A stretch of DNA of 16,016 nucleotides. Origin: Pelagibacteraceae bacterium. GTDB taxonomy: Bacteria; Pseudomonadota; Alphaproteobacteria; Pelagibacterales; Pelagibacteraceae. Within the stretch, counting starts at the first letter, position 1. The number at the start of each line of letters is the position of its first letter. Below the pieces are notes generated by a model. The model worked only from the letters and a program-made list of their open reading frames with translations, was not told the DNA's origin and did no database searches. Of the stretch, positions 15,154 through 16,016 are shown piece by piece. Position numbers and translations under genes: made by a program. Location: assembly GCA_002684895.1 (NCBI GenBank), contig NYVZ01000010.1:31863-47878 (forward strand), given 5' to 3'.

Positions 15154-16016
15154 ATTAATAAATAAGTTAGTAATATTGTTAACCCTATTAAGATTACAAA
15201 AGCATAATGATATAAATATCCTGATTGAAACAATACCGCGCGTTCAGAGATGCTTTTAATTATTTTTGCGAAACCATTCGGTCCGAAGCCATCTATTAAT
15301 TTAATGTCACCTTTAGACCAAAAAAAAGAGCCTATGGCTTTTGCTGGCCTTGTAAAAACATAATCATAAAGCTCATCAAAGTACCATTTATTAAGTAAAA
15401 AATTGTAAAGCGGTTGATTTAGTTTTTTAAAATTTTCTAAAATATTTTCATTCTTAATGTATAAAAAATAAGCACCAATTATAATTAGCAACCCACAAAG
15501 AGGTGTTATTAACAAGAACCAAAGAGGTGGGTGCTTGAGAATGAATTGATCTTTAAAAAATATAGAAGTTCTCCAAAAATCTTGGTGATCAGTTCCTATA
15601 AAAATATCTTTGAAGACAAAGCCAGATAAAGCAGCACCAACAGTTAACAAAAATAAGGGAATTAAAATTACCAGAGGTGACTCATGAATTTTTTCATATA
15701 CATCATTTTTACCTCGATGTGTTCCATGGAATGTTTTATAAATAAGTCTCCATGAGTATATTGATGTAATCAAAGCTGTAACAACACCTATTATTACTGC
15801 GTATCCGCCCATATAACTTGAGGAAAAATAAGCGGCTTCTAAGATAGCATCTTTTGAGTAAAAACCAGACAAAAATGGAAATCCAGTAATTGCAAGAGTT
15901 CCAATAATCATAAAAACATAAGTGAAAGGAATTTTTTTATAAATTCCACCCATTTTTCTTATATCTTGCTCTTCATTAAGGCTGTGAATTACTGATCCTG
16001 CGCATAAAAAAAGTAA
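15150..16016 (-). CDS. nuoL: NADH-quinone oxidoreductase subunit L, C-terminal 288 residues
   Basis: Partial gene. The frame remains open from the stop at 15150 to the window edge at 16016, so the 5' half (about 330 residues in typical NuoL) is outside. Visible are LLFLCAGSVIH and EEQDIRKMGG at the edge, then ITGFPFLSGFYSKDAILEA, the run of late membrane helices, and a hydrophilic stretch with FHGTHRG. The NKWYFDELYDYVF segment follows, belonging to the lateral helix region that runs along the membrane arm in known structures, and finally a last membrane anchor. It is the most distal antiporter-like subunit of complex I. The ATG at 15953 is an internal methionine, not the start. Confidence 0.97.
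   Translation of the reverse strand, partial: LLFLCAGSVIHSLNEEQDIRKMGGIYKKIPFTYVFMIIGTLAITGFPFLSGFYSKDAILEAAYFSSSYMGGYAVIIGVVTALITSIYSWRLIYKTFHGTHRGKNDVYEKIHESPLVILIPLFLLTVGAALSGFVFKDIFIGTDHQDFWRTSIFFKDQFILKHPPLWFLLITPLCGLLIIIGAYFLYIKNENILENFKKLNQPLYNFLLNKWYFDELYDYVFTRPAKAIGSFFWSKGDIKLIDGFGPNGFAKIIKSISERAVLFQSGYLYHYAFVILIGLTILLTYLLI

Noticed and set aside
1..16016. Mobile element, CRISPR array, prophage, defence or biosynthetic cluster
   Set aside because: No transposase, integrase, regular direct-repeat series, tRNA-linked insertion or unknown multi-gene cluster is seen; every gene except the small DUF1467 protein belongs to a well-known housekeeping family.

Overview
The window is a strongly AT-rich, very tightly packed stretch of bacterial chromosome with every gene on the minus strand. 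It reads, in transcription order from the high-coordinate end, nuoL (C-terminal part) - nuoM - nuoN - birA - coaX - rnj - DUF1467 membrane protein - proS - lolC - lolD - dnaE, then a 129-base gap, then rpsB - tsf - frr - uppS (first 10 codons). The gene set and order, the short proline-tRNA ligase without an insertion editing domain, the DUF1467 protein, the low G+C and the near absence of spacers together suggest a streamlined alphaproteobacterium, most likely SAR11/Pelagibacterales. This assignment is inference from gene content and style; no rRNA is present to settle it.

Region 1 (about 12.2-16.0 kb) is the end of a respiratory complex I operon (three antiporter-like membrane subunits). 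Region 2 (about 9.0-12.2 kb) follows without a gap: a short biotin ligase, type III pantothenate kinase (both cofactor genes), ribonuclease J and a small two-helix membrane protein. Region 3 (about 2.4-9.0 kb) holds proline-tRNA ligase, the lipoprotein-release ABC transporter LolC/LolD, and the replicative polymerase DnaE. Junctions are overlaps of 1, 4, 8 or 11 bases or gaps of 1-3 bases, so these genes are probably co-transcribed and translationally coupled.

Region 4 (1-2.4 kb) is a second unit: translation genes rpsB, tsf and frr leading into uppS. The only sizeable non-coding stretch (2277-2405) carries a sigma70-like promoter and a G+C-rich leader that can fold into a pseudoknot reaching the ribosome binding site of rpsB. 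This is a good candidate for autoregulation by ribosomal protein S2, and matches in position the cis-regulatory RNA already described before the S2 gene in Candidatus Pelagibacter ubique.

Two points deserve most attention. lolC is split by a -1 frame change exactly at a run of 12 A (7077-7088), which may be slippage-based expression, phase variation or a sequence error. pyrH, normally between tsf and frr, is absent. Otherwise this is core housekeeping DNA. I see no mobile element, CRISPR array, tRNA, rRNA or evidence for a new defence or biosynthetic system. There is no gene-free stretch longer than 300 bases.
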